From contig UQXT01000097.1 in assembly GCA_900545075.1 (NCBI GenBank), positions 1 to 7,180 of the forward strand: a stretch of 7,180 nucleotides of DNA, read 5' to 3'. Positions 6,173 through 7,180 of the stretch are shown piece by piece (position 1 is the stretch's first letter; every line of letters begins with the position of its first letter). Source of the stretch: an uncultured Collinsella sp. (lineage in GTDB: Bacteria; Actinomycetota; Coriobacteriia; Coriobacteriales; Coriobacteriaceae). The notes beneath the pieces are model-generated. The model saw only the letters and a list, made by a program, of their open reading frames with translations, was not told where the DNA came from and did not search any database. The translations under genes were made by a program, and so were the position numbers.

Positions 6173-7180
6173 CTAGATCAGGTCCTCCGCATCATCGAAG
6201 GCGTCGGTGTCGTGGACACCGCAGAAACGGGAGCCGGGGCGGGCCTGGTTGCGGCACTGCACGCCGTCCTCGGACACGTACTCGCAGCGACGGACGTCGT
6301 CGTCCTCCTCGTCACCGATCAGGTCGGCGGCGGGCTCCTCATGAACGGGAACGTTCTTGAGGATGTCGGCGGCAAGGGTCTCGGACTTGATGTCGATGTG
6401 CCAGCCGGTCAGGCGAGCGGCGAGGCGGGCGTTCTGGCCCTCCTTGCCGATGGCGAGCGAAAGCTGGTCGTCGGGCACGATGACGCCGGCGTAGGCCTTC
6501 TCCTCGTCGATGAGGACGCGGGTGACCTTAGCGGGCGACAGGGCGTTGGCGACGTAGACGGCCGGATCGGCATCCCACAGGATGACGTCGACGCGCTCGC
6601 CGCGAAGCTCGCCCACGACGGCGCGTACGCGACTGCCCTTGGGGCCGACACAGGCTCCCACAGGATCCAGGCGGTCGTCGAGCGAATGGACGGCGACCTT
6701 GGAGCGCTGGCCGGGCTCGCGGGCGATCGACTTGATCTGGACGGTGCCCTCATAGATTTCGGGCACCTCCTGCTCAAACAGACGACGCATGAGCTCGGGG
6801 TGGGTGCGGGAGATGACGATCGGCGGACGGCTGTGCTCGCCGCGAACCGGCTGCAGGTTGGAGTTGGGGTCGCGGACGTCGATGATCACGGCTTTGATGT
6901 GCTGGTTGTGCAGGTAGCGCTCGCCCATCGGACGCTCGTTGCGCTCGTTCTCGTAACGGCGCTGGTCAAAATGCGGCAACTCGGCCTCGACGCCATCGCG
7001 GATCTTGACGATCGTGAAGTCGGGCGTGGACTGCAGCACGGTACCGCTGATGAGGTCACCGATACGGCCGGCGAACTCCTCGTAGATCTGCTCGCGGGCG
7101 GAGTTGCGCACGATGGCGTTGATCTCGGCCTTGGCGTGCTGGGCGGCGATGCGGCTCGTGTTCTTGGGGGTGACGTCGAT
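6173..7180 (-). CDS. nusA: Transcription termination/antitermination factor NusA (3' part; N-terminus beyond window)
   Basis: NusA binds RNA polymerase and nascent RNA and modulates pausing, termination and antitermination. The frame is open from the right edge, giving 335 visible residues; roughly 95-100 residues of the polymerase-binding N-terminal domain are missing. The first visible residues, DVTPKNTSRIAAQHAK, match the end of that domain. An S1 domain follows at about 43-113 (ISGTVLQ to VIIDVR), then SRTHPEL and EVPEIYEGTVQIK before KH1 (DPVGACVGPKGSRV at 172-185) and KH2 (LAIGKEGQNARLAARLTGW at 242-260). A GTG at 7111 is internal and is not the start. After KH2 comes an acidic stretch (DEEDDD) and a Cys/His tail, C-X9-C-X10-C-X2-H, at visible residues 299-323, which I do not know as a standard NusA part. 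There are no acidic repeats of the E. coli AR type. infB follows after 91 nt. Confidence 0.97.
   Translation of the reverse strand: MDVTPKNTSRIAAQHAKAEINAIVRNSAREQIYEEFAGRIGDLISGTVLQSTPDFTIVKIRDGVEAELPHFDQRRYENERNERPMGERYLHNQHIKAVIIDVRDPNSNLQPVRGEHSRPPIVISRTHPELMRRLFEQEVPEIYEGTVQIKSIAREPGQRSKVAVHSLDDRLDPVGACVGPKGSRVRAVVGELRGERVDVILWDADPAVYVANALSPAKVTRVLIDEEKAYAGVIVPDDQLSLAIGKEGQNARLAARLTGWHIDIKSETLAADILKNVPVHEEPAADLIGDEEDDDVRRCEYVSEDGVQCRNQARPGSRFCGVHDTDAFDDAEDLI
6212..6286 (-). other. Putative zinc-finger motif at NusA C-terminus (C-X9-C-X10-C-X2-H)
   Basis: The codons for Cys at 6286-6284, 6256-6254 and 6223-6221 and for His at 6214-6212 form one compact CCCH unit. The surrounding residues include DGVQC, RNQARPGS and RFCGVHD. 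The spacing equals that of the plant WRC domain and resembles short bacterial CCCH modules with a Gly before the second and third Cys. Zinc binding is inferred from the ligand pattern alone. It is joined to KH2 by an acidic linker and followed by about 12 mostly acidic residues. Confidence 0.6.

Noticed and set aside
6173..7111. NusA starting at the GTG at 7111
   Set aside because: The frame continues upstream to the window edge with NusA-typical residues (DVTP, RIAAQ, AK), so the gene starts beyond the window.

Overview
The window holds six genes, all on the minus strand, so transcription runs from high to low coordinates. It is a bacterial nusA-infB translation and ribosome-maturation operon. 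In order of transcription the genes are nusA (3' part only, entering at the right edge), infB, rbfA, a DHH/DHHA1 phosphoesterase of the NrnA type, truB, and ribF (running off the left edge). The DNA is GC-rich, with heavy use of G/C third positions. The gene order nusA-infB-rbfA-nrnA-truB-ribF is typical of Gram-positive bacteria, especially Actinomycetota. The protein sequences look to me like Coriobacteriia (a Collinsella-like gut actinobacterium). That placement is an impression from sequence style and not the result of a search.

Layout: nusA occupies 7180-6173 and lacks its N-terminal domain because of the window edge. A 91-nt spacer (6082-6172) follows, with two perfect hairpins and no ylxR gene. 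infB spans 6081-3367, rbfA 3355-2945, nrnA 2952-1909, truB 1893-961, and ribF 964-1 (partial). Downstream of infB the genes are packed tightly: an 11-nt gap, an 8-nt overlap, a 15-nt gap and a 4-nt ATGA overlap. This points to one polycistronic mRNA with translational coupling. I see no promoter and no intrinsic terminator in the window, and no gene-free stretch longer than 91 nt.

The genes link transcription elongation and antitermination (NusA), initiator-tRNA delivery and subunit joining (IF2), cold-sensitive 30S maturation (RbfA), turnover of very short RNAs or pAp (NrnA), tRNA psi55 formation (TruB) and FMN/FAD synthesis (RibF). This is core housekeeping DNA. I found no mobile element, CRISPR array, tRNA or rRNA.

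The most unusual point is the C-terminus of NusA. After KH2 and an acidic linker it ends in a compact C-X9-C-X10-C-X2-H motif that looks like a zinc finger. It sits just before the position where many related operons carry ylxR, which is absent here. Secondary points are the paired hairpins in the nusA-infB spacer, an Arg/Gly/Asn-rich low-complexity linker in IF2, and small departures from consensus at active-site motifs in RibF, NrnA and IF2.
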